Assembly: GCA_936450465.1 (NCBI GenBank)
Contig: OW388291.1
Span: forward strand, 35,440,656 to 35,504,655
Reading direction: 5' to 3'
Length of the DNA stretch: 64,000 nucleotides
DNA from: Gibbula magus
Lineage: Eukaryota > Mollusca > Gastropoda > Trochida > Trochidae
Shown one piece after another: positions 45,212-57,161 of the stretch. The notes under the pieces were generated by a model. The model saw only the letters and a list, made by a program, of their open reading frames with translations. It had not been told where the DNA came from and made no database searches. Position 1 is the first letter of the stretch. Every line of letters begins with the position of its first letter. The position numbers and the translations under genes are program-made.

Positions 45212-45752
45212 CATACCGTATTTCCTCGAATACAACCCCTGGGTTCTATTTCCTTCATTATCCCTTGCCCCTGTTCGAGGAAATATGATTGGCCTTAAAT
45301 TCATATAGGAGACCGGGTTGTATTAACCTCTGCACCCCATGATCCCCCGGGTTGTATTCGAGACCAGGATTGTATTCGAGGCCAGGATTGTATTGGGACC
45401 AGGGTTATATGCGAGCCCAGGGTTGTATTCGAGACCAGGGTTGTATTCGAGACCAGGGTGGTATTCGAGCCGAGGGTTGTATTCGAGCCCAGGGTTGTAT
45501 TCGAGACCAGGGTTGTATTCGAGACCAGGGTTACATTCAAGACCAGGGTTATATTCAAGACCAGGGTTATATTCGAGACCAGGGTTATATTCGAGACCAG
45601 GGTGGTATTCGAGCCGAGGGTTGTATTCGAGCCCAGGGTTGTATTCGAGACCAGGGTTGTATTCGAGACCAGGGTTACATTCAAGACCAGGGTTATATTC
45701 GAGACAAGGGTTATATTCGAGACCAGGGTTATATTCGAGGAAATACGGTATG
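45212..45752. mobile_element. TIR element filled with an 18-bp tandem array
   Basis: A perfect 21-bp inverted repeat starts CATACCGTATTTCCTCGAAT (45212-45232) and is mirrored at 45732-45752. Between them about 21 units of an 18-bp repeat (core TTCGAGACCAGGGTTGTA) run from 45350 to 45735. The unit shares TATTCGAG with the TIR, so the array probably grew from the element end. ORFs on both strands are by-products of the 18-bp period. Confidence 0.8.
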
Positions 45753-46246
45753 TCACTATGTACATGAACTTATTTACCGTTTTCCATTAACTTACTGTAT
45801 TTGTACACCGTAAAACAATTAATCATGACGTCATTGTAGTGGCCCTTGCAAGAGAAATCAACCATTTATGACAATATATTTTAAGCGTTTCAAATGGAAA
45901 GAAATGCTTATTCAAGAAAATATTTAAATTAAAGGTATATCATACGAATTTTACCAAATTTTCAAATCTACATTAACCCTTGCTCTCGCTCGGGTAATAT
46001 ACAAAATTACATTCGTTTCCTTATACTCACATGACACAATTGCTCGGACAAAGCGTACTGGGTTGATCATAGACGGTATTCCTGATCATCTATATGCTTT
46101 CTAGATTTTATATAATTGCTTTCCCTTATTACCGACTGCATGCCCCTGTGGTTTAGTCGATGCTGTATAACTGAGTAATAAATGCACAGTACGTACAACA
46201 AAAAGAAAACAATGAAGATGTTGATGGGTCGATGTCAGATTGAGCT

Positions 46247-46358
46247 TTATGCATACACAGCGTAGATTGGATCCCCGACCCGGACTACTCCGGGCGTGAT
46301 GAAGGCGGCATTCACCCCGAACGCAGGTTTCTCTCCGTACGGATGCTTCTTGCGGAAT
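46247..46358 (-). CDS. mARC-A coding exon 6 (last)
   Basis: 112 nt encoding FRKKHPYGEKPAFGVNAAF...RVGDPIYAVYA and TAA; acceptor TGTTTCAG. The stop lies at 46247-46249. Confidence 0.88.
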
Positions 46359-49300
46359 CTGAAACATGGAGTCGCTGGTGAGAATAGTCCAAGAAACGTT
46401 ACGTTACCGTGCATGTATCTAGACGTAGTTCAACCATATGAGCATATAAGCTTCCGGTCATTTTATCTGAACATATTGTAAGTTTCTGAACATTTTGTCT
46501 GGGCATATTTTTAAGCTTCTGAGCATTTTGTCTGGGCATATTGTAAGCTTCTGAGCATTTTGTCTGGGCATATTGTAATTTTCTGAGCATTTCTTCTGAA
46601 CATATTTTAAACGTCTGAGCATTTCATTTCAGCCATAAAAAGTTGATGACGCATTTCAACTGAGCACGTTATAAACTTTTGAGCAATTCGTCTGAACTTA
46701 TTGTAAATTTCTTAGAATTTCGTCTGAGCATATCAGCTTCTGAGCATTTCGGCTGAGTACAGTATAAGCTTAGAGCACTTTATCTGAGCATATTCAAAGA
46801 ATGCAATCTGAACATCTGAAGTTGAATATTCACTTTATATGGGCATATAGACACTATGACATTCAATAAGATTATCAATTTAAGAGATACAATAAACAGG
46901 ATATAGGGGGATGAAGAGCATGTTCTATGGATTGTCAACTTCTATCTTGCACTAGATGAGGCAGCTAAGTGCAGATATCGTAGTGATACGCAGTATTTGG
47001 ATTTGTATAAGATTTCAAATTTAACTAATATTAATTGCTCATCTACTGACCTACGCGAAGACTCATTTGGTTGTAAGGCTTTAATTTCCTGAAGGTTAAT
47101 TTAATTTCCTGAAGGTTAAATTACATAGTAACACTCTTCTCATCAAATGAAACTTATGCCATATTCGCAGAGTTGTTGTACTTAATATGCGTTTCAATTG
47201 GTGTTATTTGTTGATTGCATCGATATTTACAAGTTTGGAGTGGGCTATATAATAAGTAAAATAACTTTTGCAATTATTTTCAACACTGAATCAAGTTTCA
47301 TCAAGTCGGTTCTCTGAACCGGAAACTTACGTTCTCAGCGTGCGCAGTGGCTCCGAGTTCTTGTCCTTCTTTCCGGCGAACTGGTCAACCGTTACAAGGA
47401 TACAGCGCGTGCAGGCGTCCAGTGTCCGGAGTCTTGCTTGACCGACACGTATCTCCTTCCAGTCATCCTACCCGGAGAAAAGAATTTTGTTTGCTAAAGG
47501 ACAAAATTAAATCGGTTTCTTTTCCTAAAAGGATCACAAGCGCATAACGCCTCAATAACGCACATCTGTGGATGATAGTTCATCCTTGCATGACTTCAAG
47601 TAGATGCTCATCAAACGACATTCCATGATAAAAACGATGAACTAGTTAGTGATCCATTGTTTATCGCCGCTTGGACACTACTTCAGCCATTTAGCACCGT
47701 TTATAAAAGAAGAACAAAGGCAAAAAATACTCATGTACATGACGAAAAAGACAAAATCGTGTGAAACACACGTTACCTCTGCAAATGGTGCGCAGTCGTC
47801 GACGATGATGTTGGCCCTGAAGTTCTCTATAGGGACCGGGTTCTCGAGTCGGTCGTTCAGGACGGAGAGGGAGGGGTTGGACAGCACCATGTAGCCACAG
47901 TAGTCCGAGAACGCTGTCTACAACACAAGGGTAAACATACATAAGTTCCCGTTTTCAGAATCTGGATTTGGTTTATATCAGTTTCGTGTTATACAGTATT
48001 TCACCATCATGAAAAAGATTACGAAATTAAAGTACGAAATCCACTGACCATATCTCCCTTCAGCGCTGGGTGCTCCCACAGTTTCTTAGCGTTGTACGAG
48101 TCTCGTTTCTCCAGTGATGGCGCGGAGAAGTGAAGGCGCAACCCTTCCCTGTTGAAGTATTTGTTCAGCCACTGGGACGCCTCCTCGCCACAGTTCAGAG
48201 AATCTATCGTGTCCACCTTCACACTAGCAGGAGAAAGGTTCATATTTTTATTAAAGATTCATATATTTAGTATGTACGTGTATCTGTAGTAGTAACATGA
48301 GACGAGATCTGAAGAAGCTACCAAGTGGTCCTGTGTGATGTATCCGCATCTAAGGACATTGAACACGACGACGGTACAGCGAATTGGTTATATCATCACA
48401 TACACGTGGCGTAATAATAATTGCATCAAATAATAGTATTCATTCAAATTTCTTAGAAATATGTTCTACGAACTCGAAATTACGAGCACTAAACCTCCCT
48501 TTAATTTTCCGCCAATGACAATAGCAACACTTTTAGCAGCACATCCTAGTACGCTAGTCTATTTGACTAATAAAACAATTAAGATATTTTGGACAACGAT
48601 TGAGAATATATAACAGATTTCGGGGGATATCCTTCCTCCTTCATCAGAAGGGATTGTAACTTTCTCTTGTTTTACACAAAACACGAAACTGCTCAAATTT
48701 ACGACCTTCAAATCGTTAATTCAACACAAACCTAAGATATTAAATTAATTTTTATTTTATAATGTAAACGTGCAAGCATGATACGTCATGATAAGTCTAA
48801 AAGGTTTGTTCATCTCAATTTATAAATTTGTCATTTAAAATATTTGACTTTGGAGTCCTGTGCAATAGATACATATACTGGCCTCAAAAAGATATATCAT
48901 GAGACTGAACAGTTGAGTCTGTCACTCGATGATCTTTTTGGAACTAGAGACATATACATATCTGTTTGAATATATTATTTGGCAAAATAATGTCTACATT
49001 TTTTCCCAGGATCTAGAATTACGAAGTCGTACAATGATGTGACTATATGGTTTCGTCCAAAGCAGCAATATTGGTCGGTAAATCAGTCGTTCTTTGGTGG
49101 GCTCTTGCATGTAATAGATATCGTTCTCAACAATAGTAATAAAGCCCATTCATGGTTTCCCAATGTGCATGTTTATGTCAGTGAAATGTAAGGAAAGGTG
49201 AACAGAGATGGCATGATATCTATGTACTCGTAACGAAGACGATGTTTTCGTTTTCAGCAAAATATGACAATATAACCAATTATCGATTTATGGAAAGTAT

Positions 49301-51485
49301 TCTTCAACGGTTAATTAACATTAATATAAACATAAAACGAACAAGACTTTGTACTATTGTAGATAGTGTGTTCCTAACTACCATGTGATATATTACACAC
49401 TTTTGGAGGCAATACTCACGTAACCTTGGTGACCATACTCTGTACCACGGGTGGGTTGACGGGTACCTTGAGGGTGGGCATACCCGGAGCGTCTAGATGC
49501 AGCATGTCCCCGTGGACACTGGTCAGTATGAGCGCCATTCTGGGCTCGTCTCTTTGGGTCAGGTACACGCCGTTAGGGGTCGACACCGTCCATGTCCTAA
49601 AAAACAATATTACGTATTTGCTCTGATAGACCCCCAGTATTCGATATTTAGACACTCATTTGCTCCGTCGTCTATTGGATCTTGGCATTTCACGATTACC
49701 TGACTCAAGATATATTAGATCATGTACGGTACATGGACATAACCATCAATATGGACCTTAGATCATCCAATGTTCGCTAAGTTAACGTTTAAGGTCAACA
49801 TCATCAAGACCTCTGTTAGGCCTAAAAAATAATACAAAATGTTTCTGGTCTTTACAGACTGACAAAAGTGATGCGATGACGCAACTTTTTTTTTATTTAC
49901 GACATTTTTGTTTTTTAATGAAGAGTTAAACAAACACAATTTATACAATTATTTCTATAAATAAGGCACAAACCCTCTTAAATATGTGTTACTATTCCAA
50001 ATCGGACCCCATGGCCTGAATTGTGATTGTATCTGATGTACATTACCCAAATGAAACATTGTTGGTATATTTGTCTCTGATTTGGTCTTCTTTATTTTTC
50101 AGCATGTTTATGATCAATTGTTTTCACAAAATCAAATAGCATATTTCGAGGAAAACACAGTAAACGCGAAAACGTTTATCTTACGTTTATTTTATCATTA
50201 TGACGGGTTACTGTCAAATGTCACTTTTACAACGGGGTCGCTGATTGCACATCTAGATTCATTTGCAACCAATCAGGACACTCCATTTTTGCCGTCGAAT
50301 TCAGGCCTTCAAGAACAGATGTTAGGATCAGATATCTGCAGGGAGTAACCTCTGTGGAAGAGAATGACATTTGGCCTACGTCTCCCCTCCCTATGATTAC
50401 GCAATTTTCCGGCCGAACCATGTAACGGCGAGGATTTTTGGCAAAAGAAAGAACATTTACGACAACCTTTAGCCATGTACTACGACAAGTATACAACCTA
50501 ATATATAATCGACAGCATGTAATATCAGATGTCATTGTACAATGTTGTATGTGGTTTGAGATTTAAAACTTCAACGATACGACAATGTGCGAACAAGCAG
50601 TCGCCTTTATAGCATTGCTGCGGTTTGGGGCGAAACATCCAGATAGGTTTTCTGTCATATCAACGAGCCTCAATAATGCCAAATGAACACAGATTTGACA
50701 TTGCATCCGACAAAAATCTTTTCTCAGCAGAGTAAAACGGAGGAGGAACTATTAGGCTAAATTCGAATGCTCTCGCTTTTAACAGTGGAAACAGAGGAAA
50801 TATTTGAAGATCTTCTGATATTGATATTTTGCAACATAGCAATAAAATCAATTGTAACTGGTAAGTAGAGTAAGTAAATCCTATCACACCGGGCACTCAT
50901 ATTACCCTTATATAGTGTTACCTTACATAAACATAGATTTTACAATCATCACCATTTGTTCTTAACAAAATTTATCCGGGTGCCAAATAATAGATATCAT
51001 TCGATATTTAAGTATATGAAATCAATATATTTATCGTTCTGTAATGCTTGATGAGAAATATTAAAATTATCAATGAACGAACCGTACAAAACCAATCCAG
51101 TTATATATAGCATATGTGGTTCAAGTCTGTGCTTGTTTTGCTTTCACAGAGTTCATGTCGCGATCGGCGATTTTGATTGGGATAAATGAAATTTTCAGTT
51201 AAATATTTAACCAATAAATGATTTCAATATATAAACGAATTACCTGTCCCCGACTCCTTGACATCGCATTCCAATAGGCGTAATTTCGGCTTCATTTACT
51301 CTCAGACCCCGGAACGATTTTACAGGGTATACATATAACGCTGACACCGTTCCTACTCGTTGCATTTCATGTCGTCGTTGATACCGCATCATGTAAGTTA
51401 TAGCATATTTCATGACATTACCGACAGCTAATGTCAGAAATATCCCCTTAGAGGAATCAGAGGTCAGATCGTCCAAAAATACCAT
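46247..51485 (-). CDS. mARC-like MOSC-domain molybdenum enzyme, paralogue A (6 coding exons)
   Basis: Predicted mitochondrial outer-membrane molybdoenzyme that reduces N-hydroxylated substrates with cytochrome b5. Coding exons in order are 51244-51485, 49420-49596, 48049-48223, 47777-47917, 47331-47467 and 46247-46358. These total 984 nt, 327 residues, all phases compatible; human mARC1 has 337. It has a hydrophobic N-terminus, VSALYVYPVKSFRG, TQRDEPRMALI, the MOSC core with CTRC at 264-267 (Mo ligand region), VTVD and terminal RVGDPIYAVYA. All introns are GT-AG. The start at 51485 was chosen because it aligns with paralogue B. An in-frame ATG at 51671 would add 62 low-complexity residues and is less likely. 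It lies 8 kb upstream of B on the same strand, a tandem duplication. Confidence 0.9.
46438..46800. repeat. Diverged ~33-bp tandem array in mARC-A intron 5
   Basis: About ten degenerate units with the landmarks TTCTGAGCATTTTGTCTG and GGGCATATTGTAAGC; the first few are most alike. Confidence 0.75.
47331..47467 (-). CDS. mARC-A coding exon 5, carrying the CTRC motif
   Basis: 137 nt encoding DDWKEIRVGQARLRTLDACT, then RCILVTVD and SEPLRTLR, with donor GAAC|GTAAGT. The same sequence is split by an intron in paralogue B. Confidence 0.88.
47777..47917 (-). CDS. mARC-A coding exon 4
   Basis: 141 nt encoding AFSDYCGYMVLSNPSLSVLN...FRANIIVDDCAPFAE; acceptor TTGTGTTGTAG, donor GCAGAG|GTAACG. Confidence 0.88.
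48049..48223 (-). CDS. mARC-A coding exon 3
   Basis: 175 nt encoding VKVDTIDSLNCGEEASQWLN...LHFSAPSLEKR...HPALKGDM; acceptor TTTCTCCTGCTAG, donor GATATG|GTCAGT. It has no minisatellite at its donor, unlike paralogue B. Confidence 0.9.
49420..49596 (-). CDS. mARC-A coding exon 2
   Basis: 177 nt encoding TWTVSTPNGVYLTQRDEPRM...LDAPGMPTLKVPVNPPV; acceptor TTGTTTTTTAG, donor GGTTAC|GTGAGT. Confidence 0.9.
49800..49995 (+). repeat. Dispersed repeat, empty-site copy of 52350-52650
   Basis: It matches the later copy in GTTTCTGGTCTTTACAG, GATGCGATGACGC, and CACAAACCCTCTTAAATATG but lacks the 99-bp palindrome. In mARC-A intron 1. Confidence 0.8.
50075..50350 (+). repeat. Dispersed repeat, related to 53690-53960
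   Basis: The copies share TTCACAAAATCAAAT, CGAGGAAAACACA and CAACCAATCAGGAC. In mARC-A intron 1. About 24610-24870 may be a third, weaker relative. Confidence 0.7.
51244..51485 (-). CDS. mARC-A coding exon 1 (start)
   Basis: 242 nt from the ATG at 51483-51485. It encodes MVFLDDLTSDSSKGIFLTLA, then VSALYVYPVKSFRGLRV and GDR, with donor GACAG|GTAATT. The same frame stays open upstream to another ATG at 51671. Confidence 0.85.
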
Positions 51486-52349
51486 CCTGAATTCAACGAA
51501 GAGCGATAGAAACGTTATGGCGTGCCTGTTCGCTGCACTCGCTTTGTTGACACTACTTGGGTGACACCGGTCTTGATCGAGGAGTGCTTGACGGGTCACT
51601 TGTGGATTTGAAGAAATCATGCGTGAACTTCGTGAAGTTGGCGTGTTCGTGCTCGGAGTTTGTTGTGACAATCATTTTGTAAAGTTGCTTTTATATTACA
51701 TCAGGTATAATTTAACAGTTTACCACCAGTCAATAAATCAATATATTTACTCTCCAACAGGATTCATATCAAATCCATCGCCTCAACAGTATACAAAATG
51801 TTTACTTTTAGAAATATGAGCCATTAATGTTATATTTTACTATTATAGATGTACTATTTTATTGTATGCTATTACAAGTACAAACTTTTATGATATCTCT
51901 GTTGATGATATTCTATTTATAATATGCATCATGATGATTTTAGTGTCTCATAGGTCATCTTGGCCGGACACTTTTATGTGTGTGACACTTAAATAAAATA
52001 TTCTTCAATATATAAAATGTTTTTTTTGCTGTTGTTTTGTTTTTGTCACGTCGGGAATTTTGAAGCCTTGATGATGGTAGGCCATGGAAAGGAAAAGAGA
52101 AACTTCGTTGCTTGGCTCGACAACTTCAATCTGAGATTGAAGTGTCGATCTAAAGGATTTACGGGGCATGATGTTCCATTCCAAGTGGATTCAGTTTGTC
52201 TAGAGTTCCTGCATGAGGAACTAGACTGCATGTTTTATGTACCATAATGGGACAGAACAGGCGAAAAGTCTTAAATTAGCCGGTGTTTGAGACTAGTGCA
52301 AGTTTAATAGGCCTATGTCATGCGGGAGAAGTTGATACTTAAAATGTTT

Positions 52350-52650
52350 TCCATCTGTTTAAGGCCTGAACAAAAAACTGTTTCTGGTCTTTACAGGCTG
52401 ACAAAAGTGATGCGATGACGCGACTTTTTTTCATTTCCGACATATGAATGAAGAGTTAAACAAACAAAATGTCAGTCTAAGTAAACCTAGCCACACTATT
52501 ATCCGTTACACTCCTATACTGTATAGGAGTGTAACGGATAATAGTGTGGCTAGGTTTACTTAGACTGACAAAATGTATACAATTATTTCTATAAATAAGA
52601 CACAAACCCTCTTAAATATGTGTTACTGTTCCAAATAGTCAATAATCTCA
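52350..52650 (+). repeat. Dispersed repeat carrying a palindrome insertion
   Basis: Second copy of 49800-49995 with about 85-90% similarity, split by the palindrome at 52471-52569. Confidence 0.8.
52471..52569. mobile_element. Perfect 99-bp palindrome, foldback insertion
   Basis: 49-bp arms, starting GTCAGTCTAAGTAAACC, are exact reverse complements around one central base. AAAAT flanks both sides. The paralogous repeat at 49800-49995 lacks it, so it is an insertion with a 5-bp target duplication. Confidence 0.88.
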
Positions 52651-52846
52651 CTACACTCCATCCCAACAGAAAATAGTGCCATTTTTATGTCCAATGTTTT
52701 CTGAGGCTAAAAAAATTAGAGTAATCTGCCCCTTACTTTTGTTAAAACCTAGAAGAAAAAAAAGACCTGAGGCGTGGGTTTGAAACTGATGCGGGCAGAA
52801 ACCAGAAACAAATTCTTTCTTTTTTTTCTTTTCTATTGACGTTTAA

Positions 52847-53203
52847 AGTCATTATATCCTTTTTTAATGTTTTATACGTTCAAATTTGTCATTTATAATA
52901 CAAGAGTATGCATAAAACATCCCAGTAAATACCCGATTATCTTAAAGTTGTAGAAAACAAGTGTCGTGAAAAAACCAAAACTGTTAGCGGTCATGTTAAT
53001 GTGAATACTTTTTAATAAATTCGAGGCAATGAGAAATGGATCCGCTATGCTTACAAATAACAAAACCATAACGTAGATAACCATTCGTTTCAGAACTCAA
53101 TTTATTGATCGAGGATTATTGTTTTGCAATTGGTAAATTGTAACCGTCCTTTTTCTTTTTGTGAGATATCTATATCTCAATTAGATAACGTGTTATAGTC
53201 CCT
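52847..53203 (+). mobile_element. TTAA-family element, second family
   Basis: TTAA at 52843-52846 and 53204-53207. Weakly inverted ends (AGTCATTATATCC and GTTATAGTCCCT). The interior matches 32521-32615 (GTTAGCGG[TA]CAT and CCATTCGTTT landmarks). Confidence 0.5.
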
Positions 53204-53689
53204 TTAATACAGTGTTATGATAAAAAGGTTATAACATGTAATATTATACCCCACATCAACTCTCTGTCCCGAGGCTCTCTGACGGTGACATGTTAATATT
53301 AACCTAGTGTCTCGAAGAGGTCACCTGTGAACCCGAGCGTGATATTTTATGAACGCTTCACATATAAAAGGGACTCCAAAATGAGTGTTGGCAAGGCAAG
53401 GATGCATCATTATCTTCCTACAGTGTTTACTACCTTCAGGTGTTCGATCGTAACCTCTGTTCTACTTTGGCGAATCCTTGGTCTCTAACAAAATCCCAAA
53501 TTGGCAAAAAAGGATATGACATAATATTCCTGATTTTTATCCAATGAAATCACACTTTACATCGTCTTCATCGTTTACATCGACCCATTTATTTCTAAGA
53601 TCTTAGCCTTTGATTGCAAAAGGTATTGCTCATTAGCATATGTTCTTCTTCGAATATGTCTGATGTTAATAACACAAATAAACTATTTT

Positions 53690-53960
53690 CGATTTTTGTC
53701 TGTGATCCGGTCTGCTTTCCATGTGTTGGGTCAATTGTATTCACAAAATCAAATTGCATGTATCGAGGAAAACACATTAAACGAGATAACGTTTATCGTA
53801 CGTTTTTATTTCCAAAAATAGCATTATGACGTGTCATTGGCAAATGTCACCAACAACTTCCAATGCAACCAATCAGGACTCTTCATTTCTAGCCGTGAAA
53901 TTCCCCATTGTAGAACAGACGTGAGGATAAAAAAAAATCTGAAGGGCGTAAACAATATGG
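53690..53960 (+). repeat. Dispersed repeat, copy of 50075-50350
   Basis: See 50075-50350; both share CATTATGACG and the CAACCAATCAGGAC block. Confidence 0.7.
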
Positions 53961-54284
53961 GAAGAGAATCTACAGGCACATATGATAACATGTATTTTAA
54001 TCGTTTTATTGCTAAAGCAAAAGTTTAGAGTCGTCATAAATTTGAAAAGTGTATCCAAGTGCAGGGAGATCACGTCGACAACTAAAACATGAAACTGTGT
54101 TACCAAACTCGCAATGAATGTTGAAAAAGCCTTAATTTGCATCATATCTTGAACTAGTTTGCGATGAAATATCAAGTGAAAGTTAAAACGCTGCCAAGCT
54201 AGCTAATGTGTATCTGGCATTCTTTATCCTTTACTTACTCAGAGCACAGATCAACCCTTTTATTAAGTGAGCAGGTCTTCTTAA

Positions 54285-57011
54285 AGGGTCAGTAGCACGT
54301 TTTTTGCAAAATTTATTTTTTCAAATTTCCCATCTATAATGATAGTTTATGTCATTTAAATTAAGTTTAGAGGGTAAACATCTTATTACACAAACCAATT
54401 ATCTGTAATTCGTAAAAATAGAGCCATGGCCTCTGTAGCTCATCAGGAAATAATAAGTGGGGTATGTTATGGAGTGAACTTTATAGCAATGGTCAGATAA
54501 TGGAATGTAGTAATAAGAATCTAGGTAGTGAAACGATTAAAACAGTTTAAAAATATTTTGTTACCATAACTTTGCCAATCTGCTATATATATATGTGTTG
54601 AAAGAGCAACACAAAGCTTGGAAATAAATTGCTGGTATCAAACATATAATAATGTGGTGGAGAGATCATACTATTTTTTAAGATCGTACACACATTATAT
54701 AATAATGAATATACCGGGTACAATTCTTTGCATACAATTCACCACTATTCAGCTATTGCAATAATGGCCTGGGGCTGTAGAAGAAAATGAAAAAACCTTT
54801 TAAGGTTATGACCCCTGCTAATTATTATCAAAATTGGTTACACATAAATCAACATTCGTTATGAATATCATACACCTTTGCATTATATTGTTTTAATTCT
54901 TAATTGCATTATGGCAATACCAACATTTATTACATAATGAATAGGAGCCTCAGTTTTTGAAAATCAAAATTTTTTATAGGCTCCATTTCAATACTTAATA
55001 AATTGGTGAATTTTGTTTAGTAAATTCTTTTTCACCATTTCTTATAGGCTCCTTTTCAATATTTGATAAAATGGTGATATTCTATAAATAAATTCTTTTT
55101 TAGAGTCAGTGGAAGACTAAAGCAGTCTCACGCACAGTCTATGATAACACAGTGCTGCACAGTAGTTTGAAGTAACCTGAAACCTCTGTGTAACTATCAG
55201 TTTTCATCCTTCTGCCAGGAAGAGGTCAACACAATGCAATTACATAAGATGCAGACACTGGACTCACAGCCAGTAAAATTTATATGTTAGATGCAGTTTT
55301 TCCTACAATTAATTATGTTTCTGTACTGGAGAAGATGATGAAAATAGGTGTGATATCACAATCTCATATAGCTACTTCTTTTATAGTCCTATGTTATCAC
55401 CAGTCATCACTAGTCATATTCAGTTCACATATTTCATGTAAAATGAAAAAAATTAATTCCTCTTCAAGTTATTCCTTCAAAGGGTGTTCAATAGTTCTCA
55501 TTTCAAATAGATTCACATTAAACATGTCCATAATGTAGACATTTATCTTATTTCTTGTTCCTATTGAATAAAATTAACTGCAAAGTTGATAGAAAACTAA
55601 ATCAGTTTTAAAGTATAAAATAAGGTATACCAAATTGACCCGTACTGGAAATTCTCATTAATTAATTAATTAATTCTCCAAATAATTACACAATATCATG
55701 AGATATTAAAAAACTCCATTATTTACTCTTAAATTACAAAGAACATTATATTAGATTTAATAAAAGATTCTGTATTAAGTCTTTAGAATACTTTTAGACT
55801 TGTGTACCTTTATCAGCAAATTCACTTGCAAAATACAAATAATTACTCATATGTGAAATGTGAGACAAAGATAAAATATGACTTATAATTTTTGTTAGAC
55901 CTCCAATTCTAAGTTTTTAATTCTCAATATCTCTTTTTCATCAGACATATTATATTCTCAAAGCACATGTTAGAACTCTCACATCAGAAAGATGAAATGC
56001 CTTTAACTCAGCTGTTTTCTTTAAAATTACCTCCCTTACACATACTGATTGAAGTGCACATATAATCTCAGAAAGATGCTGTAAACTGAAATAGGCTTTT
56101 AGGTTATGATCCCTGTGACCCATATTTGGGGTCACAGACTCACCAAATTTACAATTTAGAATCCCTTACAGCAAAGGAGTCTGTACATAAAATTTCAGCT
56201 CGCTAGAGCCATTGGGACTGGAGATGAAGATGAAAATAGCATTTTAGGTCATTGCCTCTGTGACCCAATATTTGGGGTCTCACTGTCACCAAATTTACAA
56301 TTTAGAATCCCCTTCAGTCAAGGAGTATGTACATAAAATTTCAGCTCTCTACGTTCATTGGGACTGGAGAAGAAGATGAAAATAGTTTTTTTTAGGTAAT
56401 GACCCCTGTGAGCCACACTTGGGGTCACAGGGTCACCAAATCTACAATTTAGAATCCCCATCAGCCAAGGAGTCTGTACATAAAATTTCAGCTCTCTGGA
56501 GTCATTGGTTCTGGAGAAGAAGATGAAAATAGTTTTTAAGGTTATGACCCCTGTGACCCACATTTGGGGTCACAGGGTCACCAAATTTACAATTTAGTAT
56601 CCCCTTCAGCCAAGGAGTCTGTACATTAAATTTCAGCTCTCTGGAATCATTGGTTCTGGAGAAGAAGTCGAAAAAGCGAAAAGTTTACGGACGGACGGAC
56701 GGACGGACGGACAGACGGACGGACGGACGGACGGACGGACGCCATCCCATGCCATAAGCCCATCGGGCCTTTCAGGCCAGATGAGCTAAAAACTACGTTG
56801 CGTATAAATAAAAAATTACATGGCAGCCATTTTATTGTGCACACAATTTATTATTTTGTATTACAAAAACGATTCCAAAGCTTTACCGAAACATGTACAC
56901 TCATTTTAAACTTTATTTTCCGAAGACAGAAGGATGTTTTACTATTGGTGAAATTATTTTTCAAAAACATTTCATCAACTTATTTGAGCGAAAAAACGTG
57001 CTACTGCCCCT
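54285..57011 (+). mobile_element. TTAA-flanked MITE split by a nested pearl/HINE-like element
   Basis: Left end AGGGTCAGTAGCACG with TTAA at 54281-54284; right end CGTGCTACTGCCCCT with TTAA at 57012-57015. The two halves, 54285 to about 54417 and 56789-57011, together match the intact copy 6702-7056. The insert lies at about 54418-56788. Confidence 0.85.
54418..56788 (+). mobile_element. Long pearl/HINE-like element nested in a MITE
   Basis: Starts GAGCCATGGCCTCTGTAGCT and ends CTTTCAGGCCAGATGAGCTA. The unique 5' part runs to about 56080, then about four tandem units of ~145 bp (GACCCCTGTGACCCACA; GGGGTCACAGGGTCACC). A GGAC tetranucleotide tract lies at 56690-56740, followed by the conserved tail hairpin. 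The host MITE defines both ends. No coding capacity was found. Confidence 0.75.
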
Positions 57012-57161
57012 TTAAGCCTTTCGGAGGAAAATGTCAACAACAACAAGTTAACAACGCTATCTATGTACAATAATAACAAAACAATCAAATTAGTTCAAAA
57101 CGTTTATATACAAAATTTGATGTTAATTGTAAGTATGTACAGATCATGTGTAACACAACGT

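Larger units (their letters stand above)
51672..54280. other. Upstream region of mARC-A and repeats
   Basis: Contains the repeat at 52350-52650 with its palindrome, a TTAA-type element at 52847-53203 and the dispersed repeat at 53690-53960. The promoter of mARC-A should lie just above 51485, but I could not recognise core elements. No exon is supported. Confidence 0.4.

Noticed and set aside
45301..45813. Repetitive ORFs on both strands over the 18-bp array
   Set aside because: An 18-bp period keeps frames open automatically; the array lies inside a TIR element and has no splice or start context.
48600..48665. Minus-strand CTGATGA followed by GAAA near 48640 as a hammerhead
   Set aside because: The intervening sequence does not form a proper stem II and no stem I partner exists after GAAA. 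It resembles a retroelement terminal motif.
51486..51671. 62 extra N-terminal residues on mARC-A from the upstream ATG
   Set aside because: The stretch is polar, low-complexity and has no counterpart in paralogue B, whose N-terminus aligns with the Met at 51485.
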